Positions 1 through 10,266 of a stretch of 64,000 nt of DNA are shown one piece after another. This DNA is from Skeletonema tropicum (lineage: Eukaryota > Bacillariophyta > Thalassiosirophyceae > Thalassiosirales > Thalassiosiraceae): the NCBI GenBank assembly GCA_037178625.1, contig CM074131.1, positions 3,782,001-3,846,000 of the forward strand, written 5' to 3'. Below the pieces are notes generated by a model that did no database searches, was not told the origin of the DNA, and saw only the letters and a program-made list of their open reading frames with translations. Every line of letters starts with the position of its first letter. The first letter of the stretch is position 1. Position numbers and translations under genes: made by a program.

Positions 1-949
1 CCTCCACTAATGACATCGTTGGTAAAAGAGTCGTTCGAGAATGTATCATCCAAAAGACCAGTGAAGAATGAGGTGGCATCTGCTGAACTTCCGGAAGAAA
101 GAATATCATTTACAACTACAAATTGAAAGAGTGTAGATGAAGTATATTCATGGTTGTTTGCAAGGGTCAGTACGATCAGAGCAAGAGAAAAGTGCAGTTC
201 GAGTTGGTAAATGACGCATAATTGATAAGACTCACTCTCATCGGCAGTAGGAATCTCGACTTCCCCGTCATCGTCATCGGCTTGAGATTTTCCAGCTTTC
301 GATTTCTTCTTCTTTTTTAAGGCCGCTGGCTCCCTGATCCTGTGACGCTTGGGCTCGTCAGCTTCAGCTTCAAGCTTGCGGCGACCACTGAGGAGAATTG
401 AAAGGGCGACTCCCATTTCATTCTGAATGTTGGCAATCACAACATCCACATCCAAACCTGGGGGGAACCTTTGAAGTGGACAATTCCTTCAGTAGATGCA
501 CCCCAAGTAGTTACAAAAAAGTCATTTGTCTGTATGGTATTGGTATGAATACGAGGAAAAGAAAAAGCCATTAGACGTTGTAAGAAACATGTTGCAGAGA
601 GAACCACCGGTACCCGGTTGAAACAACTTTCTGTCGTGGTCCGCAATTTTACCTTTTCATCAAAAAAGAAGCCCCATGCACCTTCGATACCAGTGATAAA
701 GTTGGTGATTTCAGGGTTGCCAGCAGGAGCAGGGCGACCGCTAGCGTCAAACTTCATCATTTTGACAATGTCGTTATCCCAGTCAGCAAAGAAGATGTTG
801 TTCTTGTTGGTTCCTGAAGGAATGAAGGAGAACCCACCAGCCCAATACGCATCGAGCTCTGCCAACTTGGTAGCATCTGTGATTTCCCACTCACTAGTTA
901 ACAGCTTTCCGGGTATGGTCGCGCATGCGCGACCATTTTTGCCACCTAG
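1..949 (-). pseudogene. 3' exons of a TE-split secreted, propeller-like protein gene (gene continues beyond the left edge)
   Basis: Three exons can be read on the minus strand: about 949-653, 529-236 and 115-1. Their introns are GTAAAA...CAG (652-530) and GTGAGT...TAG (235-116). The first exon encodes a stretch rich in short beta-type motifs (WAGGFSFIPSG, FFADWDNDIVKMMKFD, GIEGAWGFFFD), and the next continues with TNDFFVTTWGASTEGIVHFKG. Spacing and sequence suggest a beta-propeller of the NHL/SMP-30 kind, but this is inference. The frame breaks near 468, where KG is followed by FPPGLDVDVVIANIQ only if one base is added. Downstream the frame is open, with a basic stretch (KKKKKSKAGKS) followed by acidic residues. 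The 5' exons are at 8382-9082, so the two blocks are one gene interrupted by transposons. The single-base break could be a real mutation or a sequencing error. Confidence 0.6.
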
Positions 950-1800
950 CTTCCTTCGTAGTTAATATAAAATAGCAACAACTAACATTTAGAAGACGTT
1001 CAGTGCAGTTATGAAAAGCCAAGAAGCAGCTCTTTCCATCGGTGTAGTCCACCGATAACGAAGCTCGACTATTTTGGCGGTCACAATGCAGGAAAGGCAA
1101 CGGGTCAACATTTTTGTGTGTCAAAAATCATCAAAAAAATAGCCGCCGGCCGCCGACCATGGCAGTTCTGGTGTTACTATGTCGCTTACAACCTGTTACA
1201 TGCAGCATACCGCATATCCAACGAAAGCTCATGACATACCAAAACGGATAGTGTGCGTAGCGTTGCATGAAATGGACAATATCACCGTCGGATCACCCCC
1301 TATATGTAGGCGGTATTTTTCCCCATCACCGCATCGTCGGCCCTACACATAAGATAGATATGGGACGATTAAACCGGATCACCGACCGAACCAAGGCACC
1401 ATACCTCGCGCATATGTTATTAGAAGAGATATGTATAGTCCGATCGGTTCATAATAGCGTTTTATTGGCATAGAAGTGGCTATAGGAAGTGAGGCGGGTG
1501 CGTCGGGCGACGAAAAATATCGACCAAGTGTGTAGTACATAAAAGCATGGTATAAACAATGAATCCATGAACCCAGCTGTAACAATCGACTAACAACTAC
1601 CATTACTATTGATCCGTGGCGTTGGATTCATTAATATAGGCCATTGCTGTCAACAGGAGAGCATGGTAGGAAGCAGATCGGCCGCCATGGTTCGTAGGGA
1701 GAAGGTGTTTTTTTTGCTAGATAATACTACGTACGACGGTAAAAGGGGCTAGGAAGAATGTTGGCGCAAAAAACCTTATACCCGGAAAGCTGTTAAGACG
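950..1800. other. intron remnant, no gene seen
   Basis: This is the part of the enlarged intron between the exon at 949 and the Mutator-like element. No ORF with recognisable content was found on either strand. A short GC-rich patch lies at about 1140-1160. The base composition otherwise resembles the other introns of this gene. Confidence 0.5.
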
Positions 1801-2366
1801 TTAAGGTTACGGGGTCGCTTGTTTTTAAGGGCTAGTACGCTCTAAAATAATATGAGGGAGCCCTTATGGGTACTTATCCTTTTTTGTAGTGGTACAGTAT
1901 GCACATTTCACCTCACCACCATCAACCATCACACCATGGCACAAAGTTAGCGCTCTCCACCCCATACGGCACGTGTGTACTACACCAAAATCACTGGGGT
2001 CGGTGAAATAACTACGACGGTAATTCATTACCAATACCATTAGCAGCCATTATTCGCTGGAATTGTCTCACCGGAACCCTTCTATTTTTTAATTAATACA
2101 CCCACTGCCGTCATTGCCTCCGACGGTATATTATGCACAACTCGACACAACAGCATCCTCCCCTACACATCGTTTCGGCACTCTCACTATACAAAAAAAA
2201 TGCCACGGGCGCTTCACCTATCAATATACCATCGACCGACGCCGGAATTGTCTCACTGGCCACCGCATAATTTGAAAACATCACACGCTATTGAAAATAA
2301 TCACATATATCATATATACATTTTCATATATATCATACCATATGAGTGAGGATGGTGAGGAAAGGC
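1801..2366 (+). repeat. left arm of the MULE inverted repeat
   Basis: Inverted copy of 3929-4503 with only scattered differences, for example AACAGCATCC present in both arms and small length changes in the AT-rich inner end. The arms could fold into a stem of more than 500 bp in a read-through transcript. Confidence 0.85.
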
Positions 2367-2464
2367 CGATGCATGGAAGGCAATGGCTGAGTTGGCAGTC
2401 TGTTTCACTGCAAGGGCAATAAGGACAAGACACATCGCCAATTATCGGAAATTCTTGGAAAGAA

Positions 2465-2788
2465 TTGACTTCGACTGAGATTGAAATCATGCTGAAACAG
2501 GCGAAGAGGTGTGAACAAGATCGCAAGAGACTGATTGGTGAAGATGCAAAGAATCAACGTATGAGAACATCAATGACGAGAGCGACAGTAATGGGCAAAG
2601 AAGCTACAAAGAAGACAAGCTATCGCAGAGGACAAGTGCCATTTAGTGAGTCAGCAAAGAGTTCAGTAAAGAAAAAGTCAACTACAGTCAGGAAGTGTGG
2701 CATTTGTAGACAACCTGGTCATACAGCTTGGCAATGTACCTTGCCCAGAAGTACGAAGAAGTTAAAAATCCGATTGAGTGTGACTTGA
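2465..2788 (+). CDS. CCHC zinc-knuckle fragment inside the MULE
   Basis: A 107-aa ORF, very rich in Lys, Arg and Thr, ends with CGICRQPGHTAWQC. This is a perfect C-x2-C-x4-H-x4-C zinc knuckle followed by a basic tail. Zinc knuckles of this type occur at the C terminus of many Mutator-type transposases, after the SWIM domain. The fragment is therefore best read as the surviving C-terminal end of the original transposase, or of a gag-like protein. The first codon is not securely an initiator. No catalytic domain remains upstream because the left inverted arm begins only about 100 bp away. Confidence 0.5.
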   Translation: MTSTEIEIMLKQAKRCEQDRKRLIGEDAKNQRMRTSMTRATVMGKEATKKTSYRRGQVPFSESAKSSVKKKSTTVRKCGICRQPGHTAWQCTLPRSTKKLKIRLSVT

Positions 2789-3279
2789 ATGCCCCCACAC
2801 CAAAGAAACCACGAAAAGATAAAACCGATTGAATGGTAATTCCTAGAATTTTTAATTGGGACATGAATAGCAATATCCCGTGTACTTCCCATCTTCTTCT
2901 GGGAATTTTCTTACAGCATTCACAAGGCAATCAGGAAGCATCATTCGCTTGCCCTTCCCGCAAATTGAATAGATCTTTGTTGCATACCACCAATATATCA
3001 TGCACCTTCTCTGGCTGTTTGTTATTATCCGTAACAATCCTCTCGAATAGTATTCAAGTTCAAAATATCAACTGGCTGCGATTTACAGATGCAGACAGCC
3101 ATTTGAATGCCATTGATGGAACATAGGCGGTTTGGAAACTCACAATTTGCATTGGAGACATCTTTCTGCAGGTTGCCACTTGCAGTATCATTATCATTCG
3201 CGGATGGAGTATTATCCTTAGCCTTAGACTCATCGGATGAGTTTGACAGGTCGCACGATAGTTGCTCTTGCTTCACATT

Positions 3280-3855
3280 CGCGCTGGACCTATAGCGTAG
3301 CCAATCTTTCGAAACTCGACAATGAATAAAGCTGACATTGGTTTGCTGTTGCCAATTCGGTGTGTCAGCTCAGTGAACACTGGTAACTTGATTATGTCTC
3401 CTCTTTCCAGCTTAGCTTGCTTCGTGTGTGAGGTGAGTAACAACTAACAACACGTCCGACAATAATGTTGCCGTCGCCGTCGCACAACGTGAGATGAGTA
3501 AATTGTACTTGAGTGACAGTAGATGATCCACCTTTCCCTCCTTTCATTTCAACAGTTCCTCGATACTTGGTCTCACTTTCTTCAACCTGTAACATCGGTT
3601 CTTCGGTGATGGATGATGTATCCTCCCTCCGTGCAACCTTTGCAATGTATCCCATCGTATGCGCAATTCCATTCCCCTCAATCGCCGGTTGGCTCTCATA
3701 ATCAGGGTATCTATCCCGCATAACAAGGGGAAGTCTTCCTTGTGCATCTGCACATGGGAACAAAATTCACGAATATGTTGGAATTTTCCTCCAGCCATTC
3801 CTCTTTGTTGGCCTTGATATGATTGAGCAAGTTTTTATTGTTCTGAATATATGTT
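3280..3855 (-). pseudogene. captured host gene fragment with exon-intron structure, possibly OB-fold/RPA-like
   Basis: On the minus strand a protein-like frame (about 3763-3440) reads GYIAKVARREDTSS and later TQVQFTHLTLCDGDGNIIVG. After an intron-like gap it resumes at about 3405-3290 as ERGDIIKLPVFTEL and MSALFIVEFRKIGYAIGPAR. The second piece ends at a stop near 3290. The pattern GDIIKLPVFTEL...ALFIVEFRKIG resembles an OB-fold strand arrangement as in replication protein A family members, but this is a guess from pattern, not a search. The strand is opposite to that of the zinc-knuckle ORF, as expected if a host gene piece was captured between MULE arms. Confidence 0.4.
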
Positions 3856-3928
3856 TACATATCCTCGGCATTCAATCTATCCGCTTTCCTCTCTTGAAAT
3901 GAATCCCCTCCCTTACTCCTCTATGGCT

Positions 3929-4503
3929 GCCTTTCCTCACCATCCTCACTCATATGGTATGATATATATGAAAATGTATGATATATATGATTATTTTCAA
4001 TATTACATAAATATAGCGTGTGATGTTTTCAAATTATGCGGTGGCCAGTGAGACAATTCCGGCGTCGGTCGATGGTATATTGATAGGTGAAGCGCCCGTG
4101 GCATTTTTTTTGTATAGTGAGAGTGCCGAAACGGTGTGTAGGGGAGGATGCTGTTGTGTCGAGTTGTGCATAATATACCGTCGGAGGCAATGACGGCAGT
4201 GGGTGTATTAATTAAAAAATAGAAGGGTTCCGGTGAGACAATTCCAGCGAATAATGGCTACTAATGGTATTGGTAATGAATTACCGTCGTAGTTATTTCA
4301 CCGACCCCAGTGATTTTGGTGTAGTACACACGTGCCGTATGGGGTGGAGAGCGCTAACTTTGTGCCATGGTGTGATGGTTGATGGTGGTGAGGTGAAATG
4401 TGCATACTGTACCACTACAAAAAAGGATAAGTACTCATAAGGGCTCCCTCATATTATTTTAGAGCGTACTAGCCCTTAAAAACAAGCGACCCCGTAACCT
4501 TAA
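3929..4503 (-). repeat. right arm of the MULE inverted repeat
   Basis: Inverted partner of 1801-2366. Its outer end is the complement of TTAAGGTTACGGGGTCGC and is followed directly by GCTGTAGAGC. Confidence 0.85.
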
Positions 4504-4618
4504 GCTGTAGAGCAACCTCCCAAAAAGATTCGAAAGAGGTGCACATCAATTTACCGATTCCAGTCCCTGGGTCCTAGGGTTAGGGATATGCAGCGGAAAC
4601 GGAAAGTGACATTGGTAT

Positions 4619-4835
4619 TGACCTGGTTAGCTGAATTCAGTTCTAGAGGGAGTCTATGATCGATTGACAATATTAATAATTGTGAGTGTTACTACTACTG
4701 GACTTCTTCATGGTTGTTAATGGATATGGAGATGATGCTGTCGACGTGGATCTTTCCTACGCACTTCTTCTGAATATCTACGTAAAGAGATCGATACATA
4801 AATACTATTATGCCAGTACCTATCGTACCTCGACA
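4619..4835 (-). repeat. LTR (3' LTR in sense orientation) of copy 1
   Basis: 217 bp, TG...CA, matching 8102-8318. The outer 90 bp or so match the LTRs of copy 2 at 45944 and 48589, but the central U3 part differs. Confidence 0.9.
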
Positions 4836-5035
4836 TTGCTGCCCCATGGATCGAGCTCAAGCGTTGTTGTTGTTTGCTTTGATTTGGCTGATATTGAAAT
4901 TTCATTCCTTGACTATTCTTGGATATTCTGACTAATCTAGCGTGCACGCGAAGGTAATTTTAATGCGGGAATTTCCGCTGTGGAACCCATAACCACGGAA
5001 CCTACTCAAGGCAGGGGGTACGCTATTCTCTTTCT

Positions 5036-5095
5036 CATTCTACCTATCTATCTTTCTATCTCAGTATCTCTATCTATCTATCTATCTATCTGCTG
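5036..5095. repeat. CTAT microsatellite
   Basis: A run of CTAT/CTTT units inside the LTR element, with about four perfect CTAT units at its 3' end. Ordinary simple repeat. Confidence 0.8.
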
Positions 5096-5186
5096 ATGCT
5101 GTTGCCTCTACTGTGCTAACAATTCGAAGATTCTGGCTCTAACGTGTTGATTGTTATTCCTTTGCTGACCATCGGTTGGTCATGAA

Positions 5187-5250
5187 AGTTCGATACATAC
5201 ATGCTCAGTATGCCAGCAACTACTGTACTTTGGCATTGCTGCCCCATGGA
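5187..5250 (-). repeat. internal LTR-end fragment with adjoining polypurine tract
   Basis: The text ATCGATACATA..TATGCCAG..ACTGTACTTTGGCA followed by TTGCTGCCCCATGGATCGA is a diverged copy of the junction between LTR and polypurine tract at 4775-4860. The element thus contains the remains of a second, older LTR border, which accounts for part of the extra internal length (3266 bp against 2416 bp in copy 2). Confidence 0.65.
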
Positions 5251-7177
5251 TCGAACTCATGAGACATTGCTCGTAAAAATTGCACTTGACTTCTAGGTCC
5301 TGCGACTTGAGAGAAACGAAAATGATATGTGAACAATTGAAAAGATTTGTTGTACCTGTAGCTTCGGACTGTTTTGACAGTATAAGGATAAGGACCAACC
5401 CATCGCTGGCCAAGCTTCTTGAAGATGATAGATGTAAACTTTCTTGAGAACTCGAGCGCCAACTTTTGTCGTAGGCTTAGCGTTTCGCGTTTGACATAAT
5501 AGCATCCTTGAAGACACAAAGTTGTCATCGTTTAATTTGATCGATATTGATTGCCAACTTGGCGTTGTGTATATATTTTCCTGAGAGAACATGATTGGCT
5601 TGTTAACTCTATAGCTGTTGTAATGCACTGAGTTTAAGACTGAAATAAACTGTGAGCATCGCTGTGTTCGACAAATATTATTCTTCAAACGGACATAGTT
5701 ACCGGATTTTGATCTGCTGTGTTTCAATAACTGCTTTTATATCAAACTCGGAGAGACGGAGACCATTCATTGTCAACTTTTCGTGGAGGCTACTAGACCA
5801 GCTGTTGTGCTGACCAGCTCCTGACATTTCTACAATTGATCGGCCTTGGAACCCGTAGGGATGAGGATAATGGCTGGTATAAAACCAGTGTTTATTAGGG
5901 CCTTGAAGTACCCAAAGTTGTTGCGTTCACTTTGCTTGCTGATTCACTTGTCGATCACACCTCTTTCGGGCTGTTGTATGTAAAATGGATATTCCGTAAA
6001 ATGACACGATTTCTGTATGCCTCAAAATAAGAAATTGAAATGATATTCGATAAATTGAAATGCTCTGTGGCTGTAGCTTGATTGGACTGGAGTAGAGGAC
6101 AGTTCATCCTGCCCCCTCTCATTTCTCGGATAATTGTATTTGCTTTTGGAAGGGAACTCAGAATTGCTAGCAAACTTGGCCAGCGCTTAAAGGACTGTTG
6201 TGACAATAGGACGTTGCTTGAAGACGGTGTAAAATTTCTTGATACCTCGAGCGTTTCGCAATTGCTGTAATAGCATCCTTGAGGACATGAAGTTGTCATC
6301 GTTTGAACATTGAGTGCCACATTGATATTGAAGTTGCGTATAAGAATTTCACCTGAAGCGGCACGTTGTACTGAACTGAGTGTAAAGCTTGAAAATACAT
6401 AAACTGTGAGTTTTCACTGGTTTTGACAAAGATTGCTTTCAAAAGTGCACGCAAAGAATTTCTCATTACAGATGCATTCGCTGGACTATACCGTTGTCTT
6501 CAGGTTGCGTGCGATATTGGCATGAGAACCCCAATTGTAACTGTCGTGGTAACGAAATCCATTCCTATAAGTAGAAGGAGGTCGAAGCGACAATCGGCTG
6601 AAAAGGCTTGGAGCTGCTGTATTTCAAATACTGCACATACACATTCTATCAAACTCAGAGAGACGGGATCATTTATTGTTCAATTTTCCAATGGAGACTA
6701 GTAGATCAGCTGCTGGCTGACATGCTTCTTGCGTTTTTGCACTTGATCAGTCTTGGTATCTTCGGGAATGATGGCTGATATTAGAACCAGCGTCTTGTAG
6801 CGCGTAACGAGCAGAACCCTTGCCTTGAATAGGAGAACTTGTACAATAACCATTGCAAGTGGGATGGATCTTTCATTGGCACCAGCAGTGAGTCTGGGCC
6901 TTCGATTATATTGATCGGTGTTGAAGATTGATAAAAATACTGCCCCAGTAATGGATTGGATGAGAACTTCTTTCGACTCTGCAATTTCAATAAGATACTC
7001 TTGATCCGCTTCAATAAGATACTCTTGATCCGCGACTGTACTAGCAAAATTCATCTTGTCAAGTAGGAGCGTAAGTCTACGCAATGTCCGCTCTTGTATG
7101 AAATTGAACTGGATTAAAGGACAGTTCATCCTGCCTCCTCTCCGCTCTCGGATAATTAAAGATAACTCATGTCACTT

Positions 7178-7513
7178 TCAAAAACTTTCCATAAATAAAT
7201 CTTGCAAATAATAATGATGGTAGTCGGAATTGTCCGCTGGATTCTCTCCGTGAGCCATTTCACTTGGCTTCGCAATGTGCACATCTTGTGCAATATTCAA
7301 CTCTAATTCTTGTGGTAGTGCGACGCATGGATCGCCTGTAGATAATCGTTTGAAAAGGAATAAAGACCTTTGGGTCATAACAATATTGTTAGTGATGCTC
7401 ATGAAAAGACCTTCTGGGTCATAAACTGTAGTGTTGCTAGTGAGATTCCAATTTGCTGGGTTAGTGTTAGTGTTAGCATTGTTAGTGTTAGCAGTCTCTC
7501 TTGGGTATGCCAA
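7178..7513 (-). CDS. short ORF of the LTR element, gag-like position, unknown function
   Basis: A 111-aa frame begins MAYPRETANTNNANTNT and continues WNLTSNTTVYDPEGLF. A matching frame exists in copy 2 at about 46750-47080, where it carries a stop after YDPEGL. Its place 5' in the internal region is where gag would be, but there is no zinc knuckle or capsid signature. Upstream, at 7570-7790, four copies of a GGATCC-GACGCTGGG motif occur. It is most likely a decaying remnant. Confidence 0.3.
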   Translation of the reverse strand: MAYPRETANTNNANTNTNPANWNLTSNTTVYDPEGLFMSITNNIVMTQRSLFLFKRLSTGDPCVALPQELELNIAQDVHIAKPSEMAHGENPADNSDYHHYYLQDLFMESF

Positions 7514-8101
7514 GGTGGATATAATTCATCTATTGAGTAAGTGGTTGTGCTGATATACAGCACAACCAAGCGGATCCGACGCTGGGACAAAGGAGCCGAC
7601 GCTGGGCTCTCCGCGACTGCCACTCTTGGGCTGAAAACGAGGATCCGACGCTGGGACCCTCAACATGGCTGATATGCAGCGGAAATGGTTGGATAGAACT
7701 TCACTGCAAAACAGCTACTACAACCTAACGGATCCATCTTCGACGGCCATCCGTACCAGGGCTCCGCTGTATGGCGGATCCAACGCTGGGTATCCGCCCA
7801 GAGCTGACTGGGTTTTGAATATAATAAATTGTAGTATTGACGTTTTGTGCGAGGCGAAAGAGCCTTGACTATTACCATTACTTGGAGGGCCGCTGAGCGG
7901 AGAAGGACACAATTTCTATCTGGACCTCGAGATGCTGTGTAGACAGCTGCATGTAGATAATGTTGAGTTATTGCTTGTCGTAGGTGTTGCTATTGAAGAC
8001 GAGATAATTATTCTTTATTGACATCGTAGCTTTTGGATGATACATTTCTTTCTAACAGTGATCGCATAGTAACGATGTGTTTCGGTGCTGATAATTATCA
8101 A

Positions 8102-8318
8102 TGACCTGGTTAGCTGAATTCAGTTCTAGAGGGAGTCTATGATCGATTGACAATATTAATAATTGTGAGTGTTACTACTACTGGACTTCTTCATGGTTGT
8201 TAATGGATATGGAGATGATGCTGTCGACGTGGATCTTTCCTACGCACTTCTTCTGAATATCTACGTAAAGAGATCGATACATAAATACTATTATGCCAGT
8301 ACCTATCGTACCTCGACA
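8102..8318 (-). repeat. LTR (5' LTR in sense orientation) of copy 1
   Basis: 217 bp, identical in length to 4619-4835 and followed by the GGTAT target duplication. Its insertion point lies 64 bp into the intron that starts at 8381. Confidence 0.9.
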
Positions 8319-8381
8319 GGTATAAGTAGGTGTATCAAAATGGAGATAGAAAAAAGAACATATGTACTTGATTGAGCTCAC

Positions 8382-9082
8382 CGTGATCACAGGCGAGAAA
8401 TCAACACCAGCTGGTCCGTAAAATACTTCTCCTGTTGCAGCATCAGTGATCCCCAAGAAGGCGATATTTTCAATCGTAGTAATGTCAGTGAAGGTTTTGT
8501 CTGCAAAATTCATTGTATAGGTATCATCATCAATAAAACTGTAAGCTGAGTAAATGTACTTATCCCCTGCAATAAATAAATACAAAGCTTATCCCCTGCA
8601 AAGTTGGCTTTTTGGGATAGCTGTTCCATGAATGGATGTTCAAAAAATGATGTAGCACTGGCGAAGTCAAACCCAGTGATTCTCCCTGTGGTAGCTGTGT
8701 TGGAGTAAAGTGCATCAAGCTTTCGTTAGAGAGTTTTAGGTTATTTTGTGTAACTGCACCTGCACACACTAATGCTAATAAGACACAGAAGAGTCACATC
8801 ATGCACAAGCACATGTCTCAAAAAACATCATGTCATGATGCTCTATATTAATTAACACTTACGATTCCTTAGGACTGGCACAGTTGCAATGAAAGCATCG
8901 TCATGTTCTGCTTGCACTTGTAGCAAAAGCGTATCATCAACAATCGATCCACCTCCAAGATACTCTCCCAAGGCTGATTCAGATTCATAGGACCCAACGA
9001 AGGCGAAATTTCCGTTGGTCACAGTCTGGGAGTTGACTGGTGCAAAAAGGGTGGCGGCAAGGGCAAGAGTGGGGAACTTCAT
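8382..9082 (-). pseudogene. 5' exons of the TE-split secreted protein gene
   Basis: Exon 1 (9082-8863) starts with MKFPTLALAATLFAPVNSQ, a good signal peptide with cleavage near NSQ; an upstream in-frame ATG exists at 9112. It ends at a GTAAGT donor. Exon 2 begins at 8719 after an AG and reads LDALYSNTATTGRITGFDF and SFFEHPFMEQLSQKANFAGDK. It is followed by a 29-bp insertion flanked by 14-bp direct repeats (8559-8572 and 8588-8601), which breaks the frame unless it is spliced. The frame resumes as AGDKYIYSAYSF to GPAGVDFSPVIT and ends at a GTGAGC donor (8381). Phase fits the exon at 949, 7.4 kb away across two transposons. Product: an exported or cell-wall protein of unknown role. It may no longer be functional. 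Confidence 0.6.
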
Positions 9083-9112
9083 GATGATGATGGCAGAGGC
9101 AGATCTTGGCAT

Positions 9113-10260
9113 GAACTACTTGAGCGTTGAGCTTGTCACCAACAGGAAGCTGAATTTTGAGTTGTCTACTTCTTCTACTTGAACTTCTGAACAATATTTT
9201 TAGCTGCGTGGCAGGATGTGTTAAATAAGTGTCAAACATAATATTCTTACTTCTTCCTTATTGCACACGAATGATCCAATACCAATACTTACGAGCGGGT
9301 CCGAATCTGTCATCATTCCTCTGAAAGCCGCTCGCTTTCTCATTACGTCTTCTGCTCGTCCAGTTCAATCATAGAAGTAACTACAATATGTAAGTATATG
9401 AAGTAAAGAGACAGATTTGATGATTCCATCAGCTATATATGGTAGCTAGCCATTTAATTTACCTGAGCGGAACCCACTTGTGTCATCTTCAGATAAAATT
9501 TTATGACCTGCAAAATTAACCTGATAGTCACTATTTATCCTCAAATTGTTGATACGGCACAATACAAGAAAAGATTCTTCCTATTTCTTACAATATTTCC
9601 ACAAAAAAGAATCAATCATCCGCCTTTTCCAAGCACACCCAGCAACAGCTTCAACCACCCACCAATAATAATGATAATACCGTTCGCCAATAGTAGTGGA
9701 GACTTTGGTCAAATGACACTCAATGCCGCTTACTCGTTTTTTTACTCATTCCCACCTGCACTGGGCTCATTGTTCTGTTCAGCTTGTACCTTTTTTCAAT
9801 CCACACGAACTGACAATGACTACAACAGCAAAGATGGTGAGCCACAAGCAATTGACTTAGATCGTGATTTTGTCGCCCCCTTTTACTAGGGCTAGCATTA
9901 GTAATTGTGGTTGGATTTCAAACCAAGGGGTTTACTGTTGCGGGGGGTATAAGTGAAATGTAGCGCAAGTATGCGGTGTCGGTGTCGGCCTAAGCCACGG
10001 AGGGTTAGGAAGGTTAGGAGGGAGAGAGGGTGGGTATGTTGTGTAGGATGGCCGGCTCGCAAAGCAGAAGAAATTTGTGGCAGGAACGTACGTATATTAT
10101 TATATAGCGTGCTGCTTCGGAACCTTGTAGAGCTGCAGCACTTGGCTGCAGCGAGGCAGATAGACCTCCGCTGCTGAATATATGTGCTAATAGGGCATTT
10201 CCAAGCATACGATATCAAGCATCAGTGCATATGAGACAAGTAAAAAGCTTGTACACACTC
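9113..10260. other. intergenic, no supported gene
   Basis: This is upstream DNA of the minus-strand secreted-protein gene. One 128-codon plus-strand ORF (9503-9889) lacks any recognisable feature and was not accepted as a gene. No repeat shared with the rest of the window was seen. Confidence 0.5.
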
Positions 10261-10266
10261 TTTTTG

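Larger units (their letters stand above)
1801..4503. mobile_element. Mutator-like (MULE/Pack-MULE type) element with long terminal inverted repeats
   Basis: Bases 1801-2366 and 3929-4503 are near-identical inverted copies of each other, about 570 bp per arm. The ends read TTAAGGTTACGGGGTCGC and its complement. Very long terminal inverted repeats (TIRs) around cargo are typical of Mutator-like elements. Between the arms lie a plus-strand ORF with a CCHC zinc knuckle and minus-strand exon-like pieces. No complete MULE transposase core is present, so the element should be non-autonomous. The expected 8-11 bp target-site duplication (TSD) is not clear: the flanks share only GCTGT. It sits inside the large intron of the gene spanning 1-9082. 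Confidence 0.75.
4619..8318 (-). mobile_element. non-autonomous LTR retrotransposon (copy 1, 3.7 kb)
   Basis: Two direct repeats of 217 bp (4619-4835 and 8102-8318) begin TG and end CA. They are flanked by the same five bases GGTAT (4614-4618 and 8319-8323), the classic target duplication of LTR elements. By its polypurine-like tract (CCATGGGGCAGCAA on the minus strand next to the 4835 LTR), the element reads on the minus strand. No gag-pol, protease, RT or integrase can be found in 3.3 kb of internal DNA, only short ORFs. It therefore depends on an autonomous relative. The sequence inside the 5' LTR starts TTGATAATTATCAGCACC, not a typical TGG primer-binding site. A second copy of the family lies at 45944-48817. 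Confidence 0.9.

Noticed and set aside
1791..4513. target duplication of the Mutator-like element
   Set aside because: Flanks share only GCTGT and are offset; an 8-11 bp duplication cannot be shown.
9503..9889. 128-codon plus-strand ORF
   Set aside because: No recognisable domain, poor codon pattern and no supporting splice or repeat context; it reads like intergenic DNA.
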